From Verrucomicrobiota bacterium (lineage in GTDB: Bacteria; Verrucomicrobiota; Lentisphaeria; Victivallales; Victivallaceae), in NCBI GenBank assembly GCA_023459755.1, contig JAEWSS010000190.1:1-8401 (forward strand): a stretch of 8,401 nt of DNA, read 5' to 3'. Below, piece by piece: positions 1 through 5,734 of this stretch. Numbering within the stretch: the first letter of the stretch is position 1; each line of letters opens with the position of its first letter. The notes beneath the pieces are model-generated. The model was given only the letters and a program-made list of their open reading frames with translations. It ran no database searches and was not told the origin of the DNA. The translations under genes and the position numbers were made by a program.

Positions 1-831
1 GTTTACGCCTACTGCGGTTTTCCTCGCAGTCTCAACGCTTTGAATACGTTCAAAACCCTGCTTGACGAGCGCGGAAATAAAGACGCCGCCGGCAGTTTTC
101 CGGGGGCGCGTCCGACTGGAAAGAGCATCGACTTCGGCACGGAAAACCAGACAAAACTCTGCGGCGCTCCGGTCAAAGGAGGACTTTTCGAGTTTGCTCC
201 GGCGATTGACGAATATCTGAAAGCGCATCTTTTCGGTGACATTTTCGCCCGTGACAATGTGGATTGGAAAACGCGCGAACTCGCCACGGTCGGCATGTTG
301 GCCGCAATGAAAAACGTCGAACCGCAATTAAATGCCCATGTCGGAATCGCCAGACACAACGGCGTCACCGAAGCGCAGATCGCGGAACTTCTTGCCATCG
401 TCCGCGACGAGGTGATGGGCGGAGCGAACACCAGCACATTTCCGCTCGGCAACGAAAATACCGCCTACGCCCAATACTTCAGCGGCCGGTCATGGCTCGC
501 TCCGCTGACGCAGGATAAAGCGCTAGGAGTCCCGGTTTTCAACGTCACCTTTGAGCCCGGATGCCGCAACAACTGGCACAAGCACACCGGGGGGCAGATG
601 TTGATCGCGGTCGGCGGCGTCGGGTATTATCAGGAGCGCGGCCGGGCGGCGCGGCGTCTGGTCGAGAGCGACGTGGTGGAAATCGCACCCGGCGTCGAAC
701 ATTGGCACGGAGCCGCACCGGACAGCTGGTTCGCCCATCTCGCGGTAGAGTGCAATCCCGCGACCAACAAAAATACCTGGCTCGAACCGGTGAACGACGC
801 AGATTACGCAACGGCAACGCAAAACCAATAA
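1..831 (+). CDS. Carboxymuconolactone decarboxylase (CMD) / cupin fusion protein, 5' end cut by window
   Basis: The frame is open from base 1, so the gene starts outside the window; the TTG at 40 is internal. 276 codons are visible. Residues 1-25 are the tail of a first CMD domain, with the typical YCGFPRSLNALNTF stretch. Residues about 63-135 form a second CMD domain containing RELATVGMLAA and LNAHVGIARHNGVT. It has no CxxC pair, so it is not an AhpD-type peroxidase. Residues about 164-262 are a cupin barrel with WHKHTGGQ and HWHG, giving the probable metal ligands H193, H195, Q199 and H234. This metal site is the one known from cupin hydroxynitrile lyases of the Granulicella type, and many genomic homologues are fused to CMD domains as here. 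The true substrate is unknown. No signal peptide can be judged because the N-terminus is missing. The next gene starts 22 bases downstream, so the two are probably cotranscribed. Confidence 0.9.
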   Translation, partial: VYAYCGFPRSLNALNTFKTLLDERGNKDAAGSFPGARPTGKSIDFGTENQTKLCGAPVKGGLFEFAPAIDEYLKAHLFGDIFARDNVDWKTRELATVGMLAAMKNVEPQLNAHVGIARHNGVTEAQIAELLAIVRDEVMGGANTSTFPLGNENTAYAQYFSGRSWLAPLTQDKALGVPVFNVTFEPGCRNNWHKHTGGQMLIAVGGVGYYQERGRAARRLVESDVVEIAPGVEHWHGAAPDSWFAHLAVECNPATNKNTWLEPVNDADYATATQNQ

Positions 832-853
832 CCCGAAAGGCGCACCGCTTATC

Positions 854-2155
854 ATGAAATCATTTTTTAGATTTTGCTTAGCTCTGTTGTGCGGGCCTGC
901 GGCGTTCACGGCGCTGGCGGCGGAACTTTCGCCGGAATCCGCGGCGTTTCTCGCGGCTCGCCCGAACGATGCGCAAATTCACATGGCGAACTCGGTGCGC
1001 CAAGCCATAAACGGAGATTTCACCGCCTTGGAACGCGCCCGCGCCGCCATGCGAAACGATACTCCGCCACCGGAGGGGATTCGCGTGGCAAACACCACCG
1101 TTTCGGGGCGAAACATCCGTTTTTACCAACCGGATGCGAGTATGAGCGCAAGCATTGTCCTTTATTTGCACGGCGGCGGTTGGACGGTGGGTGGAATCGA
1201 GGGAAGTTCGCGACTCTGCGGCGATCTGGCCAAACGTCTCGGCATGGATGTCGCCACGCTGGATTACCGTCTTGCGCCGGAAGCGAAAGCCCCCGCCGCA
1301 CTGGATGATGTGCTGGCGGCGGCGGCACAGTTGCAAAAACGCGGCTATCGGAGGATTTATCTTGCCGGCGACAGTGCGGGCGGGAATCTCGCGGCGGCCG
1401 CCGCGTGGAAACTGCGTTCAAAAATTGCGGGGATCGTGCTTTTTTATCCGGTGACACTGGCCAGGAACGACCAGTCGGAATCATGGCGCACCTATGGCCG
1501 CGACTTCGGGTTGGACGGCGAATTGATGGAGGCGTTCAACGCCGCTTACGCGCCGGGAAAATTTGCGGACGATCCGGCGGTATCTCCCTTGCTGGCAACG
1601 GAGTTCGCGGGCTATCCGGCCACGCGGATTGTCGCGGCGGAGTGCGATGTCCTTCGCGATCAGGGCAAAGCCTTCGCCGAAATACTGGAGAAACATCATA
1701 TCGCCGTCGAATACACACTTGTGCCCGGCGCGCTCCATGCCTTTATGACCTATCCCGACATGGAGCTGGCCTACCAAACCGGGCTGAACGCGGCAGTCGA
1801 CTTCATTCAAAAACAGGGGCAAAAAGCCATGACTCAAGTGACCGGGGAAAGTATTGTGCGGCTGTCGGTTATAACCGTCGATCCGGCGCGACTCGAAGAA
1901 TATCTGAAGTTTGCCGCCGAGTGCGGGCGTATTTCGATGGCGGAAGAACCGGGCGTGCTGATGATGTATTCGATGGCGGACAAACTTCAACCGAACCGGA
2001 TTACGATTCTGGAGATTTACGCCGACAGCGACGCCTACAAAAAACACATCAAGACCGCGCATTTTCAGAAATACAAACAGGGAACTTTGCCGATGGTTCA
2101 AAAGCTGGAACTGCTCGACCAGACGCCGCTTGTTCCCGAAATGAAAATGAAATAG
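854..2155 (+). CDS. Exported HSL-family alpha/beta hydrolase fused to a C-terminal ABM (YgiN-like) domain
   Basis: The 433-residue protein begins with a Sec signal peptide (basic MKSFFR, a hydrophobic core, cleavage near ALAA-E23), so it is probably periplasmic or outer-surface. Residues about 80-320 are a hormone-sensitive-lipase-type carboxylesterase/deacetylase. The oxyanion motif HGGG is at 106-109, the nucleophile elbow GDSAGG at 172-177 (Ser174), and Asp265 (ECDVLRDQG) and His295 (GALHAF) complete the triad. Residues about 334-430 are an antibiotic-biosynthesis-monooxygenase ferredoxin-like domain, recognisable from the VRLSVITVDPARLEEY and HFQKYKQGTL stretches; this family includes the quinol monooxygenase YgiN. 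The two domains are normally separate proteins. Met326 lies exactly at the junction and has a purine-rich stretch upstream, so the ABM domain may also be made alone. The start is supported by AAAGG at 836-840. Substrates are unknown. Confidence 0.9.
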   Translation: MKSFFRFCLALLCGPAAFTALAAELSPESAAFLAARPNDAQIHMANSVRQAINGDFTALERARAAMRNDTPPPEGIRVANTTVSGRNIRFYQPDASMSASIVLYLHGGGWTVGGIEGSSRLCGDLAKRLGMDVATLDYRLAPEAKAPAALDDVLAAAAQLQKRGYRRIYLAGDSAGGNLAAAAAWKLRSKIAGIVLFYPVTLARNDQSESWRTYGRDFGLDGELMEAFNAAYAPGKFADDPAVSPLLATEFAGYPATRIVAAECDVLRDQGKAFAEILEKHHIAVEYTLVPGALHAFMTYPDMELAYQTGLNAAVDFIQKQGQKAMTQVTGESIVRLSVITVDPARLEEYLKFAAECGRISMAEEPGVLMMYSMADKLQPNRITILEIYADSDAYKKHIKTAHFQKYKQGTLPMVQKLELLDQTPLVPEMKMK

Positions 2156-2353
2156 AGTTCGCAATTCAAAGCGAATACCAGCTGATGCATCGCGATGAGG
2201 TAAATCAAGGCGAACCGGACAAAAGACCTTCCCGGAGCCTCGGAAAGTTCCCAACCCGGATGTTGAAAACTGGTTACGATTTTGTCGATTTCATTTCGCT
2301 TCAGGATATAAAAAGCGCTGTTTTTTGATGAGCAATGAATCGCCATATCTCCG
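2156..2353. other. Gene-free stretch after the hydrolase; no recognisable content
   Basis: No supported gene lies between the hydrolase stop and the terminator hairpin. Short imperfect hairpins are present (TTCGC at 2158-2162 with GCGAA at 2171-2175, and the palindrome CATCGCGATG at 2188-2197), but no clear terminal repeats are seen. The minus frame is open through most of it but has no start, ribosome site or family I recognise. It may be decayed sequence or a dispersed intergenic repeat. Confidence 0.4.
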
Positions 2354-2403
2354 AACGAAAAGCCGAAGGCGTCAAACTTTTGCCGTTTTCGGCTTTTTCG
2401 TTT
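2354..2403. terminator. Bidirectional terminator-like hairpin between convergent genes
   Basis: AACGAAAAGCCGAA at 2354-2367 pairs with TTCGGCTTTTTCGTT at 2388-2402, with one bulged T. GGC at 2368-2370 can also pair with GCC at 2382-2384, which leaves an 11-base loop. The right arm carries a run of five T. The hairpin lies between the plus-strand hydrolase and the minus-strand regulator, so it could end transcription from both sides. Confidence 0.65.
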
Positions 2404-2443
2404 CGCCGTAATGCATTGTGCAAATGGGAGGACGGCCCTGCAC

Positions 2444-3118
2444 TTACGAAAGCAGTTTATCAATGATTTCATAATGTTTTACGATCGCCGTATGAATTGC
2501 TTCAGGATTGTCTTCCGACAGCCCCGAAAGAATTTGTGCATGAGCCTTGCGGAGAGCGCAAAGATCTTCGTCCGAAGCACGTTGGAGCGCACTGTCAATC
2601 CAGCGGCGATAAACACTCAGGAGCGACTCCATCAGGAAAATCATCATTGCGTTTCCGGTGGCGCTCACCAGAAAGTAATGAAATTCCCTGTCCAGTTCAA
2701 CCTGCCGATCCGGAGGAGCGGCTTCAAATGCCGCAAGGATTTTTTCCGCATCCATGAGTCTTTGTTTTTTTTCCGGATTCTGCAAAACCATGGCGCAGAC
2801 GGTCTGTTCCATATAGAATCGAAAAGAGAGAATATCCTTCTGTGTCATTGTCCGCATGGAAAGCATCATGTCGATGACATCCGCCAGGTTGCGCGTCATG
2901 TCGCAGACGATGTAGTTCCCCGATCCCTGACGACTTGCCGCGATTCCCATGTTTTCGAGGATGCGAAACGCTTCGCGCGTTGAGTTTCGGCCGATGCCAA
3001 GTTCGGCGGACAGCACCCGCTCTGTCGGCATTCGACTCCCCGTCTTTAATTCGCCGCTCTCGATTTTCGCGCGGATGTATTCGATTACTTTTTGATATTC
3101 CCGATTTGATTCCCGCAT
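2444..3118 (-). CDS. GntR-family transcriptional regulator, FadR subfamily (FCD domain)
   Basis: This 224-residue protein has the normal length for the subfamily. Residues about 6-72 are the winged helix, including PTERVLSAELGIGRNSTREAFRILENMG and the wing GSGNYIV. The DNA-contacting Arg34, Arg44, Thr47, Arg48 and Arg52 positions are kept. Residues about 90-222 are the helical FCD effector domain. Its usual metal/ligand set appears as Asp143, His147, His193 and His215, so it probably binds a metal and a small carboxylate-type effector. The start is supported by AAGGTG, which overlaps the stop of lrgB; only 9 bases separate the genes. It is the last gene of the lrgAB operon. A FadR/PdhR-type palindrome sits at the operon promoter, which makes it the likely self-controlling repressor. 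The effector, perhaps pyruvate or lactate, is inferred from context only. Confidence 0.92.
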   Translation of the reverse strand: MRESNREYQKVIEYIRAKIESGELKTGSRMPTERVLSAELGIGRNSTREAFRILENMGIAASRQGSGNYIVCDMTRNLADVIDMMLSMRTMTQKDILSFRFYMEQTVCAMVLQNPEKKQRLMDAEKILAAFEAAPPDRQVELDREFHYFLVSATGNAMMIFLMESLLSVYRRWIDSALQRASDEDLCALRKAHAQILSGLSEDNPEAIHTAIVKHYEIIDKLLS

Positions 3119-3127
3119 GAAGTCACC

Positions 3128-3832
3128 TTAGATGAATTTTGCCATGAAGGACGCCGAAATAACCGTCAGAAGTCCGGTTACAACAAGGGACAGACTGCTG
3201 ATCGCACCCTCGATTTTTCCCATTTCCATCGCCTTGGACGTCCCGATGGCGTGAGACGATGTGCCGATGGCGACTCCCCGTGCGACAGGGTTTCGGATTC
3301 CGGCCGTCCGGCAGATTGGTTCGGCAAAAATATTACCGAGAATTCCAGTCACAATGATAATGGCCACGGTAATCGTCACATATCCGCCCAGTTCTTCGGA
3401 AACGCCGATTCCGATTGCCGTGGTGATTGATTTCGGCAAAAGGGTCACATACTCGGCGTGTTTCAGTTGGAAAAGATGCGACAGAAAGAAAACACAGAGC
3501 GCGCTGGTCACAACGCCGGAGCCGATTCCGGCCGCAAGCGCTTTCCAGTTGTTTTTCAGAAGTTGAATATTTTCATAAAGCGGAATGGCCAAACAGATGG
3601 TCGCGGGAGTCAGAAGCCAGTTGAGAAATTCCACGCCTGAGTAATATGCTTTGTAATCGATTTTTCCGAATTTCAACACCGCAATGACCATCAGAATGGA
3701 AATAAGCAGCGGATTCAGAATGGCGAATCCGCTTTTTTTCCGGATTAAACATCCGACTCCATAGGCAAAAATACTCATAACGATTCCGAAAAAGGCGGAA
3801 TTCTGAAGAAAACTGTTCAATTTTCTCTCCAT
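3128..3832 (-). CDS. lrgB: LrgB/CidB (YohK-type) inner-membrane protein
   Basis: A 234-residue, very hydrophobic protein of the usual LrgB length. Family signatures are plain: LLPKSITTAIGIGVSEELGG at about 131-150 and ARGVAIGTSSHAIGTSKA at about 184-201, with about six or seven membrane spans. LrgAB/CidAB proteins were first described as holin/antiholin-like modulators of murein hydrolases and autolysis. Homologues in Bacillus (PftAB) and Streptococcus mutans are linked to pyruvate transport. I chose the start at 3832 (MERKLNSF) because the longer frame upstream to 3958 reads through lrgA in another frame and is polar and unlike the family. The chosen start overlaps the end of lrgA by 16 bases and has no strong ribosome site, so it is probably translated by coupling. 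Confidence 0.93.
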   Translation of the reverse strand: MERKLNSFLQNSAFFGIVMSIFAYGVGCLIRKKSGFAILNPLLISILMVIAVLKFGKIDYKAYYSGVEFLNWLLTPATICLAIPLYENIQLLKNNWKALAAGIGSGVVTSALCVFFLSHLFQLKHAEYVTLLPKSITTAIGIGVSEELGGYVTITVAIIIVTGILGNIFAEPICRTAGIRNPVARGVAIGTSSHAIGTSKAMEMGKIEGAISSLSLVVTGLLTVISASFMAKFI

Positions 3833-4188
3833 TGGCTGAGCGGTTTTCTGATTTGAATGACCGTTTGCGTCACGCGCCCGGAAATCACCATGACCGCAAT
3901 CGTGGTGATAACCGTAATAATGCCGAACGGAATAAGCATCCCTTGGAACGCATCCCACGATTCAAGCAGTCCGACCGCCGACGGGATAAACATCATCGGC
4001 ATGATTTCAATGAGAAAATACCCCGATTCCCGGACGTCACCGAGTTTGACGATCCCGGCTTGCAGCAATGAAAAGAGAAGCAGAAGACCGTAAATGCTGG
4101 ACGGAACCGGCAGCGGCAAAAGTGTGTGAAAAAGTTCCCCTAAAAACGAAACGGCTAAAATGATTCCGACCTGACCGATGTATTTCAT
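3817..4188 (-). CDS. lrgA: LrgA/CidA (YohJ-type) holin-like membrane protein
   Basis: The 123-residue protein has four predicted membrane segments at about 5-25, 30-48, 58-78 and 88-105, and a basic C-terminal tail. Family landmarks are LPLPVPSSIYGLLLLF at 24-39 and the MFIPSAVGL stretch at 66-74. It works with LrgB in the inner membrane. The pair is tied either to control of autolysis or to facilitated transport of pyruvate, depending on the species studied. The start at 4188 is preferred over the 14-codon-longer frame from 4230 because AGGA at 4193-4196 precedes it and because the longer frame would start inside the operator and promoter. It is the first gene of lrgA-lrgB-regulator. Confidence 0.92.
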   Translation of the reverse strand: MKYIGQVGIILAVSFLGELFHTLLPLPVPSSIYGLLLLFSLLQAGIVKLGDVRESGYFLIEIMPMMFIPSAVGLLESWDAFQGMLIPFGIITVITTIAVMVISGRVTQTVIQIRKPLSQWREN

Positions 4189-4215
4189 GCTATCCTGACT
4201 TTCTATTCTTCCGCA

Positions 4216-4232
4216 AATTGGTGCTACCAATT
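4216..4232. promoter_or_regulatory. Perfect 17-bp palindrome, probable GntR/FadR-type operator
   Basis: The sequence AATTGGT-GCT-ACCAATT is a perfect 7-3-7 inverted repeat 27 bases upstream of the lrgA start. It matches the published PdhR site pattern ATTGGTNNNACCAAT and resembles FadR and LldR sites. It overlaps the probable -10/start region of the lrgA promoter, where a bound repressor would block initiation. The operon's last gene encodes a FadR-subfamily regulator, the natural candidate to bind here. I saw only half sites elsewhere in the window. Confidence 0.8.
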
Positions 4233-4263
4233 ATAAATATAACACTCAAATCATTTTTTTCAA
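4230..4263 (-). promoter_or_regulatory. Probable promoter of the lrgA-lrgB-regulator operon
   Basis: On the minus strand, TTGAAA (4258-4263) is followed after 16 bases by TATATT (4236-4241), and a consensus TATAAT sits at 4230-4235. Either -10 would place the transcription start inside the palindrome at 4216-4232. The region is AT-rich compared with its flanks. The -35 box lies at the very edge of the flavodoxin remnant. Confidence 0.55.
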
Positions 4264-4413
4264 GGAGCATTTCACCATTACGAGGTGCTGATTCGGCATC
4301 TCGGCTGGAGCGGCGCGGGGCAGATTATTGTTCCCGGCGTCTGGCCGGTCGGCGCGATCAGCGGCACAAAATACCCGGGAATGGCATTTCAACTCGGAAA
4401 AAACATAAAATAA
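4243..4413 (+). pseudogene. C-terminal remnant of a flavodoxin-family / NAD(P)H oxidoreductase gene
   Basis: The frame is open from 4243 to the stop at 4411-4413 but has no start codon or ribosome site. The last 40-odd codons read HHYEVLIRHLGW, then PGVWPVGAISGT, then FQLGKNIK, which I recognise as the C-terminal end of the larger flavodoxin-fold oxidoreductases (multimeric flavodoxin/WrbA-like family). The intact flavodoxin gene ending at 6268 closes the same way, with VGKNI, and shares the 14 bases TCGGAAAAAACATA. The N-terminal four-fifths, with the FMN phosphate loop, is missing. In its place is the promoter of the divergent lrg operon, so the gene was probably cut by a rearrangement or insertion at about 4263. 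Confidence 0.7.
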
Positions 4414-4426
4414 AACAAAAACGCAT

Positions 4427-4456
4427 TTGACTTACAGTAACTGTAAAGTTTACATT
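4427..4456 (+). promoter_or_regulatory. Promoter with dyad in the spacer, MerR-like architecture
   Basis: TTGACT (4427-4432) and TACATT (4451-4456) are separated by 18 bases, longer than the usual 17. The spacer region is dominated by the perfect palindrome TTACAGT-A-ACTGTAA at 4432-4446. A second perfect palindrome, GTAAAGTTTAC, overlaps it at 4443-4453. A dyad lying between -35 and -10 boxes with a long spacer is the hallmark of promoters untwisted by MerR-family activators. No MerR gene is in the window, so the regulator is unknown. The promoter would drive the small ORF, the hydrolase and the flavodoxin. Confidence 0.55.
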
Positions 4457-4473
4457 GACTGTCATACGGTCAA
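4455..4473. repeat. Short inverted repeat downstream of the promoter
   Basis: TTGAC at 4455-4459 and GTCAA at 4469-4473 form a 5-bp inverted repeat with a 9-base spacer around the expected transcription start. It could be a second operator or a 5' leader hairpin, but five base pairs could also arise by chance. Confidence 0.3.
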
Positions 4474-4504
4474 ACGCAAATATTTTCAGCAGGAGACAGC
4501 CATT

Positions 4505-4603
4505 ATGATTTGGAATTATATCGAAGACCCGGCGGATTTTCTCAAGCAATGCCGTCTTGCCGCTCCATTTATTGCGGAAGATAGCGACAATTTTTTGAAA
4601 TAA
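4505..4603 (+). CDS. Small ORF of 32 codons, unrecognised; leader or remnant
   Basis: The peptide starts MIWNYIEDPADFLKQ and ends DSDNFLK. AGGAG at 4491-4495 stands 9 bases before the ATG, a good ribosome site. The stop codon overlaps the AAGGA ribosome site of the hydrolase gene, whose ATG follows 11 bases after the stop, so the two look translationally coupled. I do not recognise the family. It could be a genuine small protein, a leader peptide, or the first exposed codons of a gene lost when the neighbouring flavodoxin decayed. Its opening resembles an ATG-led segment at 6277-6299. Confidence 0.45.
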   Translation: MIWNYIEDPADFLKQCRLAAPFIAEDSDNFLK

Positions 4604-4614
4604 GGATTTGAAAA

Positions 4615-5718
4615 ATGAACTTAAAGACAATCGGATTATGGTCTCTTGCAATCGTCGGAGGAATACTCCCCGCAACTTTACCGGCGCAGAAACAAAGGAT
4701 GCAGGTTATGGACAACAAAATCGTGAAACAGGAACTCACGCTGTCGCAGGAATGGGATAAAACCTTCCCGAAAAGCGACAAGGTCAATCACCGCAAAATC
4801 ACCTTTGTCAACCGTTACGGCATTACACTCGCGGCGGATTTGTACGAACCGAAAAACATTTCCGGAAAACTCGCCGCCGTAGCGGTTTCGGGACCGTTCG
4901 GCGCGGTCAAGGAACAGTGCAGCGGACTTTACGCCCAGACGCTCGCGGAACGCGGATTCCTCACCATCGCCTTCGATCCGTCGTTTACCGGAGAAAGCGG
5001 CGGAACGCCGCGCCGCATGGCTTCGCCGGACATCAATACCGAGGATTTTCAAGCGGCGGTCGATTTTCTCTCCGTCCAGCCGAACGTCGATCCGGAAAAA
5101 ATCGGCATTCTCGGCATTTGCGGCTGGGGCGGTATGGCGCTTAATGCCGCCGCGCTCGACACGCGCATCAAAGCGACCGTCGCCTCCACCATGTACAACA
5201 TGAGCCGAGTCAATGCCAACGGCTACAATGACGCGGGCGACAGTGAAACATCCCGTCACGAGGCGCGCCAAGCGTTAAACGCCCAGCGCACCAAGGAATA
5301 CGCACAGGGATTTTACGAACAGGCGGGCGGCGTGATCGAGCCTCTGCCAGCCGACGCGCCGCAGTTTGTCAAGGATTATTACGCCTACTATAAGACGCCG
5401 CGCGGCTATCACCAACGCTCCGGCAACTCCAACAACGGCTGGACGAAAACCGGATGCATGTCGTTCCTGAATCAGCCTATTCTGGCGTATTCCAAAGAGA
5501 TCCGCTCGGCGGTGCTGCTGATTCACGGCGAAAAAGCCCATTCGCGCTACTTCAGCGAGGACGCCTACCGCGATATGACCAGCGACTCGCCGTATCGGGA
5601 CAACAAGGAACTTTATATCGTTCCCGGCGCGGCGCACTGCGATTTGTACGACGGCGGAAAAAATCATGTAATTCCGTTTGATAAAATCGCTGAATTTTTC
5701 CGGAAAAACTTAAAATAA
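4615..5718 (+). CDS. Exported alpha/beta hydrolase, dienelactone-hydrolase-like with Cys nucleophile
   Basis: This 367-residue protein has a Sec signal peptide (hydrophobic run to about residue 21, cleavage near LPA-Q25), so it probably acts outside the cytoplasm. The strand-turn region NRYGITLAADLYEP is at about 66-79. FDPSFTGESGG at 120-130 is typical of COG1073-type hydrolases. The nucleophile elbow is GICGWGG at 167-173, with Cys169 where most esterases have Ser. His341 (GAAHCDLYD) is the probable catalytic base, and the acid is probably Glu306 (IHGEKAHS). A long insertion (about 195-285, rich in Asn, Tyr and Gly) forms a cap over the active site. The substrate is unknown. The start is supported by AAGGA at 4601-4605. 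The flavodoxin gene follows after 16 bases. Confidence 0.88.
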   Translation: MNLKTIGLWSLAIVGGILPATLPAQKQRMQVMDNKIVKQELTLSQEWDKTFPKSDKVNHRKITFVNRYGITLAADLYEPKNISGKLAAVAVSGPFGAVKEQCSGLYAQTLAERGFLTIAFDPSFTGESGGTPRRMASPDINTEDFQAAVDFLSVQPNVDPEKIGILGICGWGGMALNAAALDTRIKATVASTMYNMSRVNANGYNDAGDSETSRHEARQALNAQRTKEYAQGFYEQAGGVIEPLPADAPQFVKDYYAYYKTPRGYHQRSGNSNNGWTKTGCMSFLNQPILAYSKEIRSAVLLIHGEKAHSRYFSEDAYRDMTSDSPYRDNKELYIVPGAAHCDLYDGGKNHVIPFDKIAEFFRKNLK

Positions 5719-5734
5719 CGAGGAGAATAGAAAA

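Noticed and set aside
2188..2197. 10-bp palindrome CATCGCGATG as an operator
   Set aside because: It lies downstream of a stop codon with no promoter nearby; a 10-bp palindrome is expected by chance at this length.
1481..2254. 257-codon minus-strand open frame
   Set aside because: It is antisense to the hydrolase-ABM gene, whose motifs and triad are unambiguous.
1405..2328. 307-codon plus-strand open frame overlapping the hydrolase gene
   Set aside because: It is rich in Arg, Gly and Ser with no domain; an alternative-frame shadow of a GC-rich gene.
3833..3958. N-terminal extension of lrgB by 42 codons
   Set aside because: It overlaps lrgA in another frame, is polar and His-rich, and does not resemble LrgB; MERKLNSF at 3832 gives the usual family length.
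4189..4230. Longer start for lrgA
   Set aside because: It would begin inside the operator palindrome and near the -10 box, leaving no room for a transcript leader.
4358..4675. 105-codon minus-strand frame across the promoter region
   Set aside because: It runs antisense through the flavodoxin remnant, the dyad promoter and the small ORF, without ribosome site or family match.
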